From Orthonyx spaldingii (Eukaryota; Chordata; Aves; Passeriformes; Orthonychidae): DNA of 64,000 nucleotides. Of this stretch, positions 26,485 through 38,641 are shown piece by piece. How positions within the stretch are numbered: position 1 is the first letter of the stretch; every line of letters starts with the position of its first letter. A program made the position numbers and the translations under genes. Under the pieces are notes generated by a model. The model ran no database searches and was not told the DNA's origin. It saw only the letters and a program-made list of their open reading frames with translations. The stretch is taken from NCBI GenBank assembly GCA_013397795.1, contig VZTJ01005972.1:543240-607239 (forward strand). Direction: 5' to 3'.

Positions 26485-26830
26485 CAATCACAGAATGATC
26501 TGGGTTGGAAGGGACCTTAAAGCTCATCATTTTCCAATGCCCTGCAATGGGCGGGGACAATTTCTACTATCCCAGGGTGCTCCAAGCCCCATCCAGTCTG
26601 GCCTTGGACACTTCCAGGTATCCAGGGGCAGCCACAGCTTCTCTGGGAAACCTCTGACAGGCCCTAACCACCCTCTAAGTAAAGAACTTCTTTACATCTA
26701 ATCTAAATCTCTCCTCTTTATTTTAAAATAATTTCCCCTTGTCCTATCACTATCTGCCCATGTAAAATTTGTTCTCCCTCTTTTTCACAAGCCACTTTCA
26801 AACAGCCTCTTTCAAGTATTTGCTCAGCAC
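26485..26830 (-). mobile_element. CR1 LINE 3' fragment
   Basis: CAATCACAGAATGATCTGGG, GGAAGGGACCTTAAAGCTCA, CCAAGCCCCATCCAGTCTGG and CCCCTTGTCCTATCACTATC fix the identity and strand. Similarity fades after AAGCCACTTTCAAACAG, so the 5' truncation edge is uncertain by about 50 bp. Confidence 0.88.
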
Positions 26831-28778
26831 AGTAACATTCCTACAGGCCGCATTCAGGTTCTACTACCCCCCATAAAGGAAAGACTGGATTTGGAAATCT
26901 GGGGGTATTCTTTTCTGACTGGGGCAAGAATTGCAGAGGTAGAAGATGCCAATTTTATTAATACAAACTCAAGTGAAAATAACATGATTCAGATGTGGTT
27001 GTCTGATTTTAACTCCTGTGGCCAGGGGACACATGTAGATGAATCCAAAGGAACCAAGAGGCAGATTTAAATATTACAAAAGTCACCCTCCTTTTCTCTC
27101 CATTGACTGTAGGTCCAGATGAACTACTCTTAGGCAGCAAAAGCTAGACATAAATTGTGTGCACAGTAATAAACACACATAAATCATTTTGTTCTCCAAC
27201 TACACAAAGTGAATGAGCTAGGGAAGGTTAGATGGTTGCTTCAATAAAACAAACCCAGGCATAATAAAAACCCCTGTATTTACAATATGCCAGAAGTCAA
27301 TACAACGGTGGACACAGAATAGCTGACCACTGGAATAAATTACCAGGAGAAGTGTTGGAATTTTTTTTTTTTTTTGTAAATCAGAAAAAGGGTCCTGAGT
27401 TCTGTATAGGGTGGTAATTTAAGGTGTGAACTATGCAAGGTCCGACTAAAGGTGGTGTTAATCTACGCTGAACTAAGTGTCTGTTAATTACACTCCTTGA
27501 AGCAGGTTGGTTTATGCAAATACTGATGGCAATGGAGTCCAAACGTGTCTTCAGTGACTACTCTGCTCTTTCCTTCCAAAATGTTCCTGATATGAAGCTG
27601 ATTCAAATAAAAAACAAAACAAAACAAAAAATAGCAGCTTTTTTTAAAAAAGTAAATTCAACAACAACAAAATTCACTGATTGGTGAAGAAAACTAAGTT
27701 TACTGATTAATGAGAAAAATTACTTTTAAAAGGAGACATAATAAAATAATAGAGAAACTGTGTAAATGGTCAGAAGAATATTTTTGAGATTTTTTTTTTG
27801 TGTAATCAGTCAGTTCCTCATATAAGACTGAGGCTGCCTGTAAACAAATCCACACTTAGATTGGTGTGATTCAAAAGAAAAATTTGCAACAGCTGTTGTG
27901 TGAATAGCACTGTTCTGAGATTTGAGTTCCTAGGCTGATTGCAGGCGAACATCTGGAAAATTGAATTGAATCCAAATATACTAAAAATTACTGTGCCTGT
28001 TAGTTTGTTGTGCTCACTTCAGGAAATGAGCAATTTCATCATAATTTAAGGAATTTCATTGCACAGTTGGTGGCATATACATTGAAAGAATGAAGTAATC
28101 TCTATTCCTTTGCTATGGAGAAAACAATCTTTACTAAAGGGGAAACTGTCCCACTTACATCTCCAGACATCTCTGTGAGAGCCTTCTCACAGAGTCTGGG
28201 CAACCAAATGAAACCTGTGCTAACTGAAAAGTGAGCTTATTTATGTATACAGATATTGATTTGCTTAGACCTTTCATCAGTGGACTGAGTCCGACTTCTG
28301 AAGTTAGGATGGGCTGAAGCCCATGCAGTTGATTAATGGTTGATTAATTCTCAAATGTGAGCACAGGTTTTTTACATCATGGAGCAAGAGAAATGCAATC
28401 TTTTGTTTTATTTTGAGATTTTTCTGTGCTTGGATTTTTTTTAAACCCATTGACCTCATCTAAGACTTTCAATGCTCAGAAAACACATGAGACAATAAGT
28501 GTTCAAAAAGCTTGGTCTGAAAAAATTCTTTGTCAATGAGGACGATGTCCCATTTCACTGGATTTGCATCAGTGCCCTGTGGAAAATAAGAATTAATTTG
28601 CATCATTTTTTTTTTTTTTTAAATAGAATTTAAAATGAATTTTAAAATAAATCTTCATTTAGTGCATAATAGTAACATCCTCAAAATAGTTCCCACAACA
28701 GGGATATGAGCCAAAAAATATTGAACTGTACCATCTGCCCAACTATGGACATTTTCCTGAAGGAGATTTTGATGAAAG
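26831..28778. other. non-coding, AT-rich
   Basis: Contains a T run at 27360-27375, an (AAAAC)n-like patch at 27608-27632 and a T run at about 28605-28620. No gene or named repeat is seen. Confidence 0.55.
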
Positions 28779-29508
28779 AGAAAAAGAAGGAGGAAGGAAG
28801 GAAGGAANNNNNNNNNNNNNNNNNNNNNNNNNNNNNNNNNNNNNNNNNNNNNNNNNNNNNNNNNNNNNNNNNNNNNNNNNNNNNNNNNNNNNNNNNNNNN
28901 NNNNNNNNNNNNNNNNNNNNNNNNNNNNNNNNNNNNNNNNNNNNNNNNNNNNNNNNNNNNNNNNNNNNNNNNNNNNNNNNNNNNNNNNNNNNNNNNNNNN
29001 NNNNNNNNNNNNNNNNNNNNNNNNNNNNNNNNNNNNNNNNNNNNNNNNNNNNNNNNNNNNNNNNNNNNNNNNNNNNNNNNNNNNNNNNNNNNNNNNNNNN
29101 NNNNNNNNNNNNNNNNNNNNNNNNNNNNNNNNNNNNNNNNNNNNNNNNNNNNNNNNNNNNNNNNNNNNNNNNNNNNNNNNNNNNNNNNNNNNNNNNNNNN
29201 NNNNNNNNNNNNNNNNNNNNNNNNNNNNNNNNNNNNNNNNNNNNNNNNNNNNNNNNNNNNNNNNNNNNNNNNNNNNNNNNNNNNNNNNNNNNNNNNNNNN
29301 NNNNNNNNNNNNNNNNNNNNNNNNNNNNNNNNNNNNNNNNNNNNNNNNNNNNNNNNNNNNNNNNNNNNNNNNNNNNNNNNNNNNNNNNNNNNNNNNNNNN
29401 NNNNNNAAGAAAAAGAAAAAGAAAAAGAAAAAGAAAAAGAAAAAGAAAAAGAAAAAGAAAAAGAAAAAGAGAAAAAAAGAAAAAAAGAAAAAAAGAAAAG
29501 ATAAAAAG
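28779..29508. repeat. polypurine microsatellite with assembly gap
   Basis: The left flank (28779-28807) is A/G only and settles into GGAA tetramers. 28808-29406 is 599 N. The right flank from 29407 is a clean (AAAAAG)n hexamer array to about 29470, degrading to 29508. Every sequenced base on both flanks is a purine, so the gap is almost certainly an unresolved purine-only repeat. Any open frame running through it is an artefact. Confidence 0.9.
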
Positions 29509-32500
29509 TCAGTCCTTGTTATTTCAGCTTCAACTCAGATGACAGGAATAAAATTCTAGCCCCAAGATCTGCATGGAGTCATTCAAATGGCTTAATAACA
29601 CAGGGAATAAATCACTATTATTGTTATGAAACAGGAGACAGAGTTCTTTGGGACCGGGAACTGTGCAGCTCAGCTCCAACTGCTGTTCAACATTCAGAAC
29701 TACCAACTTCATTTCCTCTTAGCACGTAATAAATAACACATCTACCCAACATAAAAGCATTTTTATAATAGCAGTAAAGGAACTGCAGAGAGTGTGATTA
29801 TCATGAACTAATAACACCCCATAGAAGATATGCAGCACAGCTCTGAGATGACCTGGTAATGAGACTGCGGTTCACGTGGCTGGTACTGTACCTGACCGGA
29901 CATTGTCCTGTTTGGACCACGCTATCCCAAAGTGCTACCACATTTTAATATTTTCTCCTGCCACGGTGATTTACATGGAGTGAGCCCATTTAACATTGCT
30001 GGTTTCCTCTTCATGCGATGGCTTCCAGCACAAGAGCTGAAAAGAATGCCGTGCTTTAATCCATTGCACTGTTCATGCACCAGCTCGCACTGCCTGTAGT
30101 ATTTTCACAGCATCACACATCTCGAGGAAACAGAAGGGAAGCTCAGCTGGTCTCTTTTTAGTGATACTCTAGCTTTGCAGAGGTGATGACTATACCCTCT
30201 AATGGGAGAGAAAGGGCTGCCTGGTGGTTAAAATATACAGCTGGCTATTAGCCAAATCGGATTTGCTCCATACATTTGCATAGACTTGTGGGACCAGTGG
30301 CTTCATGCTTCACTTGTGCTGCCTGCGAAGTGGATCCCATCTCATTTTGTTGCATGTGTTTTACCAGGGACCCCAGAACACATCCCAGTGCTGGTGTTTG
30401 AATACCTGCATGTGGCAGGGGAAATTCTTCTAGGTGGGTACTCCATGAGGTACTCATTCATGGACAAATGTCTCACAAGAGACATTTGCACATCCTATGA
30501 AACAATGAAAAATCAGCCCAATAGCCCCACATCTGGTATCACTGGGAGGGAATGAATAGGAAAGCTAGAACAATCCTTTAATAAAAGTCCATCCCTCAAT
30601 TACAGTCTCACAGAATATCCCTCAGACAAATTTTAGCAGTATATGAAAATCACATTAGCTACATAATTTCACATTAGCAAAGAGGCTAGGAAGGTTGTAT
30701 TCCTATGGCTGAAGTACCCTTTAATTGTATTCACCCTATAAATTACTTTATCTCCTCTATGATGGGTGTTTGATTACCAGAAATTAGCTGCAGTGATCCA
30801 GAGCAGTCTGGTCTGACAGGAGGTTTTAATCTTCAAATAAGGTTTGGTATCCCTATAACCTGGTGAATACTTCTTAAGGGGGCTGTGGAGCAAGATAGCA
30901 TTGGCAGCTTTAATCTTAAAGTTTTTCAGTCTGAAATTCAGCTTTTTATGGAATTTTATTGGATTTTTGGGACATCTTCTATAATCTTTTTATTGCAGAT
31001 CTAAAATAATGCTGAGCAGAAGACAACAGCAGTCACAGAAGAAAGACCAGCCCCACCTTGATGGAAATAAACCAGGTCTGTACTCTGATCCTCCTCAACC
31101 ATCGATGGGCAGTGAGTAGCAGAGCAGTAAAGATCTGTTTATTCATAATAAAAATATTCTTGATCTTGCTTTATTTGAGAGTTAGATTAAAAACTGGAGA
31201 AAAGGTGCTAAGTTGCTCAGAAAGACCTATTCTTTTGAAAATTTTCTCACTAAGAGGAAATAAAATACAGGGTCTGGTTTGCACATTTGTTCCGCTTGAA
31301 TTAGGAAGTTTGATTTTCAAGGGAGAGAGGTGACTTAAATTACTTAAAGTGCCTGCCAATCTCATTCTCCTGAAAGTTACAATTTGGGCCATTTTAACAC
31401 AGTTTTAAAAATGGAGGGGTGCAATAAGCAGCAGTATATTTACCTTATACCAAATAGTTTCTCACATTGTCTGTAAGTATTTTACAGTTTTGAGTTACAG
31501 CAAGCTGAATGTACATCAAAAGGATAAAAAGTGTTTAATCTTTTCTTTTGATGTGATTACACATAGTAGGGACTATTCAGATATCCATCAAAAAGAATAG
31601 TGAATTTTCTTGGAAAGGGTGAAGAGACAGAAGGCAAGGCAGAACTATGGTAAGCTGAGGACTCAGCTCAGTCTGAAAAGAAGTATGAGATAATGTAAGA
31701 AATGAATAAGACGGAAAGGGAAAGGAAGTAAAATTATATAATTCAGAGGTGCAAGGCAATCCCAAACTCATTGCGGAGGGAACAGATTGTCAGTCCCTGA
31801 GGGAAGGAAGCAAAGGAAGCAACTATATGCAAATGAGCATGATCATTTATACAAATTGTATTTACAATTGGTCACAGAATTTTTGTGGGCCCAGATGATT
31901 TCTGTGAGAAGCAAAACAGCAGGACACAGATTAAATTAATATATTAATCTTACTAATCCGGTCAGGGAGTTTTGCCATTTTTTTTTCCCCACAATAGAGA
32001 GATGCAAGATACTGGATCAGGACAGATATTTACCAGGATATTGTTTCCATAGTAGCTAAAACAGATGCCCAAAAGAGTGTAGAAAAGCCTAGGGTGTGTG
32101 AAAAGGGCATTGTGATCCCCCTGGGACAACTTTCCAGCAGTATTACAGGGAATGTTGAATTGGAGGCCACAGATGGGCTGCTGTGTTTAACAGCAGTTCG
32201 ATCTGTGGACTTCCATGGATGTCTAATCTCTTCTTTGAACCTGTGGATAATTTTTTATTTCTGGAAAATTCTATGACAAAGCTGCACAGTTCAATGTGCA
32301 GCATAGAAAAAAAAACAAATGAAACCAAAACAAGAAAAACAAACAAACAAACAAAGCAAAGCAAAAGAAACAAAAAGAAAGCCTACCTTTTAAATTTTCT
32401 GTCTAACCATTTCCTTTGGAGTCTTGAAGATATTTTACTGTGAAAAAGTGAATTATTTCCTCTTCTTACTTTCTTCACACCATTCCTGATTCTATAGATT

Positions 32501-32711
32501 TCTGTTATATCCACCATAACAGTTTATTTTCATTTTCTAGTGGGTGTTTTATGCCTTTGATTGTCTTTGTCACCTTCTCTCTACATCTTCCAGTTCTACT
32601 ATATCCTTTGCAAGACAATGTGATAGTATATTCCATTCAGAATACATAAATGAAAGACAGTGATACAGATCTTATTTGGAGCCATCAATGAATATGCATA
32701 GTTAGGGTTAT
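29509..32711. other. non-coding single-copy DNA
   Basis: No recognised gene or mobile element. It contains the 10-bp hairpin at 30465-30488. The A-rich (CAAA/GAAA)n patch at 32306-32381 is low complexity. Confidence 0.55.
30465..30488. repeat. perfect inverted repeat, 10-bp stem, 4-base loop
   Basis: CAAATGTCTC, loop ACAA, then GAGACATTTG. Pairing does not extend. No poly-T tract follows, so no terminator-like or Pol III role is suggested. Confidence 0.75.
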
Positions 32712-33005
32712 TTTTCCACATGTACGTTACTTTACATTTGTAGAAATTAAATTTCTCAACCTTTTTATTATCCAGTTAGACAGTACCTCAAGATAATTCT
32801 GTGACTCCTTGCAGTCAGTATTAAGTCTGTCTACCCTGTATAATTTTTAACACCTGCAAGTGCTGTTCCTTTTTCAGATTACATGTGGATACTGTGAAGA
32901 ACAGTGGGCAAAGTGAGGCTCATGGGGACACCATCTGCTAAATTCCCCCCAATACTAAAACAAATTATGTGTTCCCACTACTTATCTCTTAACCACTCCT
33001 AAGAG
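32712..33005 (-). mobile_element. ancient CR1/L3-like LINE remnant
   Basis: ACGTTACTTTACATTTGTAG, AATTAAATTTCTC, GACTCCTTGCAGTC, GTATAATTTTTAAC and CTCATGGGGACACCATCTGC follow, in order, a widespread old amniote CR1/L3-type element (TTACATTTAT...AATTTCATCTGCC...CCTGGGGAACACCACT). Many substitutions and indels indicate great age. A subfamily cannot be given by eye. Confidence 0.55.
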
Positions 33006-33394
33006 GAGAAATTTTCAGCCCGTGATAAAGTACTCCATGTAGGAGCGGCTTTTAAGTCTGACAGAAAATGATGGTGTTGTTCTGAGACCAGTGGATTTCT
33101 CCACTACATGGTCCTGCCTGGGGGGGAACGGTAAGTGTCCCCAGCCCACATAAAGCAGAGGAGCCCACCAACTGTCTACCAGTGGTCCCTCTGGGCAGGA
33201 GTGGCCATGTCTGGGACAACCGTACCCTCTCTTGTCTGCTCCTGACAGCCAGCTGACAGCAGCCACCATGGGGACACGGGCCTGTCCTCTGAGAGGGGTT
33301 GGGAAAGAGGCAGGTGCACATGTGGAATATCTGTGACAGAGCACGAGACAGTCACCCACAGTCAGGTTTGCTGGTGCATATGAAGGTACAAGTC
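33006..33394. other. GC-richer unclassified block next to CR1
   Basis: This is one of the few GC-rich stretches outside LTR1 (for example CCTGCCTGGGGGGGAACGG and CTGACAGCCAGCTGACAGC). It starts where the ancient LINE fades and stops where the sense CR1 becomes recognisable. It may be a poorly conserved upstream part of that CR1 or a separate insertion. I cannot name it. Confidence 0.4.
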
Positions 33395-33803
33395 TGATGC
33401 ACAACATCTGAAGGAGCTGGGAAAGGGGCTCAACCTGGAGAAAAGGAGGCTCAGGGGGGACTTTGGGGCTCTGCACAACTCCCTGACAGGAGGGGGCAGC
33501 CAGGGGGTTTGGGCTCTGCTCCCAGGGAACAAGGACAGGAGGAGAGGAAATGGCCTCAAGCTGTGCCAGGGGAGGCTTAGCTTGGATATTGGGAAAAATT
33601 TCTTCATTTAAAGGGTTTTTCAGCCCTGACACAGCTGCCCAGGGCAGTGGTGGAGTTCCCACCCCTGGATGGATTTCAAAGATGTGTCGATGTGACATTT
33701 GGGTGCATAGTTCAATGATGGGCTTGGCAGTGCAGGGAGAATGGTTGGACTTGATAACGTTAGAGGTCTTTTCCAACACAAATGATTCTATGGTCCTATG
33801 AGT
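33395..33803 (+). mobile_element. CR1 LINE 3' end, sense strand
   Basis: AGGAGGCTCAGGGGGGACTT, AGGAAATGGCCTCAAGCTGT, GGAGGCTTAGCTTGGATATT, CTGCCCAGGGCAGTGGTGG and GGTTGGACTTGATAACGTTA precede the tail GATTCTATGGTCCTATGAG. This is the sense form of the TTGGAAAAGACC-type CR1. The long minus-strand open frame over this interval (254 codons) is antisense LINE sequence, not a gene. Confidence 0.9.
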
Positions 33804-36800
33804 CCTTGACTTCCCTTGCCCTCAACTAAGGTTAGCTAAGTCAACAATTGCCTTTTCATGCCATGGCCTTACCATGAGTTGTTTATTTATATGTACTTGC
33901 TAATGCATGAGATAATCCCTCTCATCCAACTGTAACTGGGTGTTGACACTGGACAGAAATTGGTTGCCCCTGAAAAGTTTTGGAAGTTGTGGGGTTTTCA
34001 ACTGATAAAGGTCAGGGTGGATTTGATACCTTAATGTGAAATCAACTTAAGTGAGGATGAACTTTAAGCCTCAAATTTCTCGAGTCTTCCAAATCAGAAA
34101 TCACATTTTCATGCATTGTGGCAAGATGCAGAATTGTTTAGTATGCTATTCCTTTTGTACCAGAACTGCAGACTACTGAAAATTTTCTGAGAAAGCTCAA
34201 CCTGGGCTGCAGGAAGTGGAAATTTGAGTTGGTTATAAGGAGTTCCCACTGATTATCCCATTTGTAGAAGAGCCTGAGAACATGGTCAGCTCTACCTGCC
34301 TTTGGGCACAGATGTCTTCACCTCAGTCACAGCATAAGCTAATCCTCATAGCTGCAATCAATACCAAGAGTCTCAGTGATATACAAGAAGCATATTCCTA
34401 GATCCTGAACTCCTTGATAACAACTGACCACTCTATTTCTTGCACTACATTCACATTATTGTATTTACAGAAAAGATGCACCACATAGGGCTGATTCTCC
34501 TTATTTTCATCTAGATGGGCATTGTTCTTCATGGGAAAAAAAATCTCATATGATAACCATCACGTTGGTGTAAGAGCAAGAAAAACAAAGCCAACATATA
34601 ACCTTGGCTGCATTTTGCTCTCCCAGGAGGAAGAATGTATTAGATCTTTACCACATGATGAACAGAGAAACAGCACTATGGTGAATGAAGCTACTCCTGA
34701 TATTTACACCAGGGAGGAGAACAAACAGCTGGTCACAGAGCTGGCAAGAAGAAAAGCAAAATACAAAACAGTTGGAGCTGATAACAGCAGTGCTTTTTTT
34801 CTGGTCAACATCACCAGATAGTGACTGCTTCAGGCTGTGTTCTCCCCTTTTGAAGGAAACACACAGAATTTGTGAGCTGCAAAAGATTCCAGCAGGTTAA
34901 ACAGAGCAGCAGCAGAGCTTCTGATCCCTTCATTTGGTGATTGCTGATCCACGAGTACTGATCTTACTCTGGGTTAATTATGCCCGTATTTATGCATCCA
35001 CCTGAAGCTCCTCATGTTTAATGTTCTCTAAATCTGGCTGTGCATCTTTTATGTGATCGATTCCTGTTGCCTTTGTGTAGAAAGTGCTGCAGAATTCTCT
35101 TCTCTGCCTGTATCATCTCAAGGACCAGTCAAGTGATGTCTGTGTATTCTCTCATTTTGCAGCAACATATAATGTCTATAGTAGGCTTATGGCGGAAAGG
35201 ATATACAATCTTACAGCTAAGCCAAAAATAGTCAGTAAATGTTAATTGAAAAAGCTCATCAATAAAAAGTGGTTTTGGCTAAAATGAGGAAAATCTGCTA
35301 TACACAGAGGATGTTCATTTTGGTTGAACATATTCTGTATTTGGGTTAAACGGTTACCTTTTTTGAAATTTCTGAAAAATCATTTTTGGGAGATTTTGAG
35401 GTTTCTCCCTTTTTGTTTCTCTTCTATTTAGAAAAATTAAAATAATTATCTATTTCCTTATGTCCTGAAGGACAAATAACCAAACTATGGCTGGAGATAT
35501 ACAGGATGGGACAGGATTTCTCAGGTTTAGTACTTATAACTACCTTAGAACTGGTAGAGGAGGAAACTGTTGTCCCCTCACCTCTTCTACCTTCAAACAC
35601 TGGCAGATACCTCTTTATATCCCTTCTTTGAGGTATGAGGAACTTGTGGTTGTCTCCTCTAGCTGGAAAAGGATGCAGAAGCATCACTCAAAAGACAGAG
35701 GGCTGCATGATGCCCATAGCTGAGATTAGAAAAATGTTATGCTCAGTTTTATTTCAAGGATATTGTACCTCTTTTTCTTTTTCCCAATTATAAATGAACT
35801 CATGATGGAAGTCTTAAAAGAGAGCTCCTAACTACTTGTCCCTTCCTTGCACCAGTATAATTTGGAAAGGAAATTCTCTGAGCAAGAAAAGAAAATCCAC
35901 CGTTGTGGTCTGTGGGTCTTATACATTTCTTGATATCATTAAGCTTGACTTACTGCACTGGTTTCAAATAAATTCATGGTAATGATGATGACCTTTAAGT
36001 CTGGGATAATCCATGAAAGTACTGGAGTAAATTCTGTAGAGATGTCATCAGCAGAGTTTTTTCAAGAATTTATCGTATTGTTGAGGCTTGTGGTGGGAGA
36101 ATTCCATCCAAAAGAGCCATGGGAGAGGTTCTAAGAGCACTGAAGGAAATCATCCAATGAGTGTGCCAGCCATTGCATAAGAGAAGGGAAAGGAATTGTA
36201 AAAACAGCTTTGTATTTCACTGGGAACTGTCAGAAGTGTGAGTTGGCTGAGACAGAGAAAGAATTTACTCAATTCCATAATTTACTTGTTAATAATTCAT
36301 TAGCTATGACAGTGGCAATTAAGCCCCAGACTAGCTTTTCCTGTTCTTTCATCTTTCAGCCTGCAAAGATGGACTTTGGCTAATCTATTCCTAGAGATCT
36401 TCTATCTAATTTTCATTTCTCTTTCCCCCTTTCATCCATTGCAGCTCTATTTCTACTTTCAGTTACATTCAATTCTTCACAGCTTCCTTTTCCAGCCACA
36501 TACTGTTATTGCTCTTCTATTTTCCAATTGGATCCTCCAAACACCTTCCTGACATTATCACCCATTTTGTTGCAAGAATCCTGGCCCTTGCTCCATCATG
36601 TTCTTAATTGGTTTTTGACCTTCCCATAGCACTCTGCCCTGCCTGTTTGTAACTCTGATCTCCTCCAGGTTTCACATTCTGCATTTCCTTCTCTTCATTT
36701 GTTTTCCTTAAAATATTGCCTTCTTGGAATCCCTGCTTCGCAGCTTAATCAAGGCTATTATTTCTGTGTCTGTGTAAATGGCATCCATTCCACCTCTCAT

Positions 36801-38530
36801 TTTCAAAGCTGAGAGAGAGCATTGTACTGTAATGAAATGCAGTGTGTTTGCCGTGCTGCATTTTGGAGACTTTGTGTGATAGTCAGTCCTCAGGTCTCAG
36901 CCTAAAACCAGTTAATTTAGCTAAATACACAGTATTCTCTCAGAAGAGGATAATGTTACATGTTGAAGCATCAGTAGAACAAGGGAAATGATCAAGAATG
37001 TAAAATATCTCTAAGTGTTTTCCTGAAATGTAGAAATAATACATGGGTATCTTGCACACCATTTGTTTTTTTCCTCTAATTTCATTACTAACATGTAGAC
37101 ATGAAAGATTACTTCAACTCTGCTGTGTTTTTTCTGTGTCTCTTTATAATCAGAAATACAAACAAGTTGTAGTTCTTTCCTTGGAGGGATCACACAGAAA
37201 ATATCTTTGGTGCTATACCCAGCACCAGTGACACAGAGATAAATGTATTTATAACAGTTTTCTCTGACAGTGGGGAAAAAGTAACACTTTCTCCTACTTC
37301 AAGCAAAACTGGACAATAACAGTTTCAGGAACTGCCTATTCTAATTTTCCAGAACAGGATCTTCCTGTCTGGTTATTTATACAGCAGCTACCACTGTGGT
37401 ATCTAAACCCCCTATTGATTTATTAAAGTACACTCGTAAAGGACTCTGCTTTTTTTTTTTTTTCCTTTCTCTGTTATTTTATGTGGTGTTATTGTGGGAA
37501 AGCAAGGTCAATGGAAGAATGTTTTACATTTTGTTCTGAAACTGCTGAGGTTTACAGCCACCCTGATGTGTTCCAGAAGCAACTATCACAATGTGGACCA
37601 GTAGCCAAAAATCCTTTGTCTCCCTCTTTCATGAGTTTCCTTCTAGATTTTTGTGAGGAGTGGAGCTCCCCTCTGCGGTCTCTCTGATAACGTGGATAAA
37701 GCAATATGGGATTTTTGGAAACTGAGGAGAAAATTCTTGATTTCATGTAATAAGTCATCAGTGTCAGCTCAAATACCAGTTTACTTCCAGCTGTTCTTTG
37801 GTCAGGAGATAGATTGTTGTGTTTTCCATCAGCTGAAGGGCATGCTTTACTTCATTCCATTTTTTTTTTTTTTCTAAGTTTAGCAGACAGTTGTCTATCT
37901 CAGTTTGATACAGTCACCGAAGTCAGGAGGTGTGGGGCTGGGTAGGTTGGTGTGTCACTATTTGAAGATGCAGCCAGAGCTCAAAAAATGAAGGGCAGTA
38001 GTGGTGTGGTTGAGCCTGAGATATTTTGCATGCCCACAGTGCATGCAGGGAGTCTGAGGGACCACCTTCTCTTCAGACATGTGAATAACAGTAGTAATCC
38101 TGAATGGAATGGGAATACCACTGGAAAGAAAGCATTGCATCCGCTTATCTGAGCTCTGGCCAAAACAAATTGTTCCTCACTTGTTGAGTTGTTCTTTAAC
38201 TGTGAAGCCAAGGGACTAAACAATTTAAGTATATTCCAGGAATGGCAATATTCAAATCAGGTGATCCAGGGGTAAAACCTGCTTGTGTGTTTCTGGCATT
38301 CTTGTCCATGGTACCTCAGAGTCTTCACTTCACAGCGAGACTGGACAGGATGAGGCTGAAACCAGGGCTCAAGTGGAAGCATACGCAGTTGTAGTTGGGA
38401 ATGGAAGGGGCAAAGAGTAGTTACAGGAAGGCGTGAGACATGGACAAGTTATGGTGTCACACCATGTTGAGGGAAGGCAGCAGAATCTCAGCTGTATTTT
38501 GTCATGTAGGGGTGCAGTCAATGGAAGTGT
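33804..38530. other. non-coding single-copy DNA
   Basis: A pyrimidine-rich stretch lies at about 36340-36500 and T runs at about 37449-37465 and 37860-37874. A 99-codon frame at 34522 has no recognisable similarity and no exon signals. No interspersed element is seen over 4.7 kb. Confidence 0.55.
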
Positions 38531-38641
38531 GATGGATGGATGGATGGACGGACGGAGGGATGGATGGATGGATGGATGGATGGATGGATGGATGGATGGA
38601 TGGATGGATGGATGGATGGATGGATGGATGGATGGATGGAT
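38531..38641. repeat. (GGAT)n minisatellite-like tetranucleotide array
   Basis: About 28 tetramer units over 111 bp, interrupted once at about 38549-38558 by GGAC/GGAG variants near the left end. The last 83 bases or so are uninterrupted. Apparent proteins on both strands (repeats of WMDG and SIHP) are translations of the repeat. Confidence 0.97.

Noticed and set aside
28706..29542. 278-codon open frame
   Set aside because: It runs through 599 N bases and ends in a KR-repeat translated from AAAAAG units. It is an assembly-gap artefact.
33015..33779. 254-codon minus-strand open frame
   Set aside because: Its left coding half lies antisense to the sense CR1 and the rest covers an unclassified GC-rich block. 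There is no domain, and the GC-richness explains the lack of stops.
34522..34821. 99-codon frame as a possible exon
   Set aside because: There is no recognisable domain, no convincing splice sites at the edges and no neighbouring exon. The length is unremarkable for AT-rich DNA.
36340..36500. Polypyrimidine tract ending in CATTGCAG as a splice acceptor
   Set aside because: The tract looks acceptor-like, but the sequence after it has no sustained frame or donor site. Pyrimidine-rich DNA is common here.
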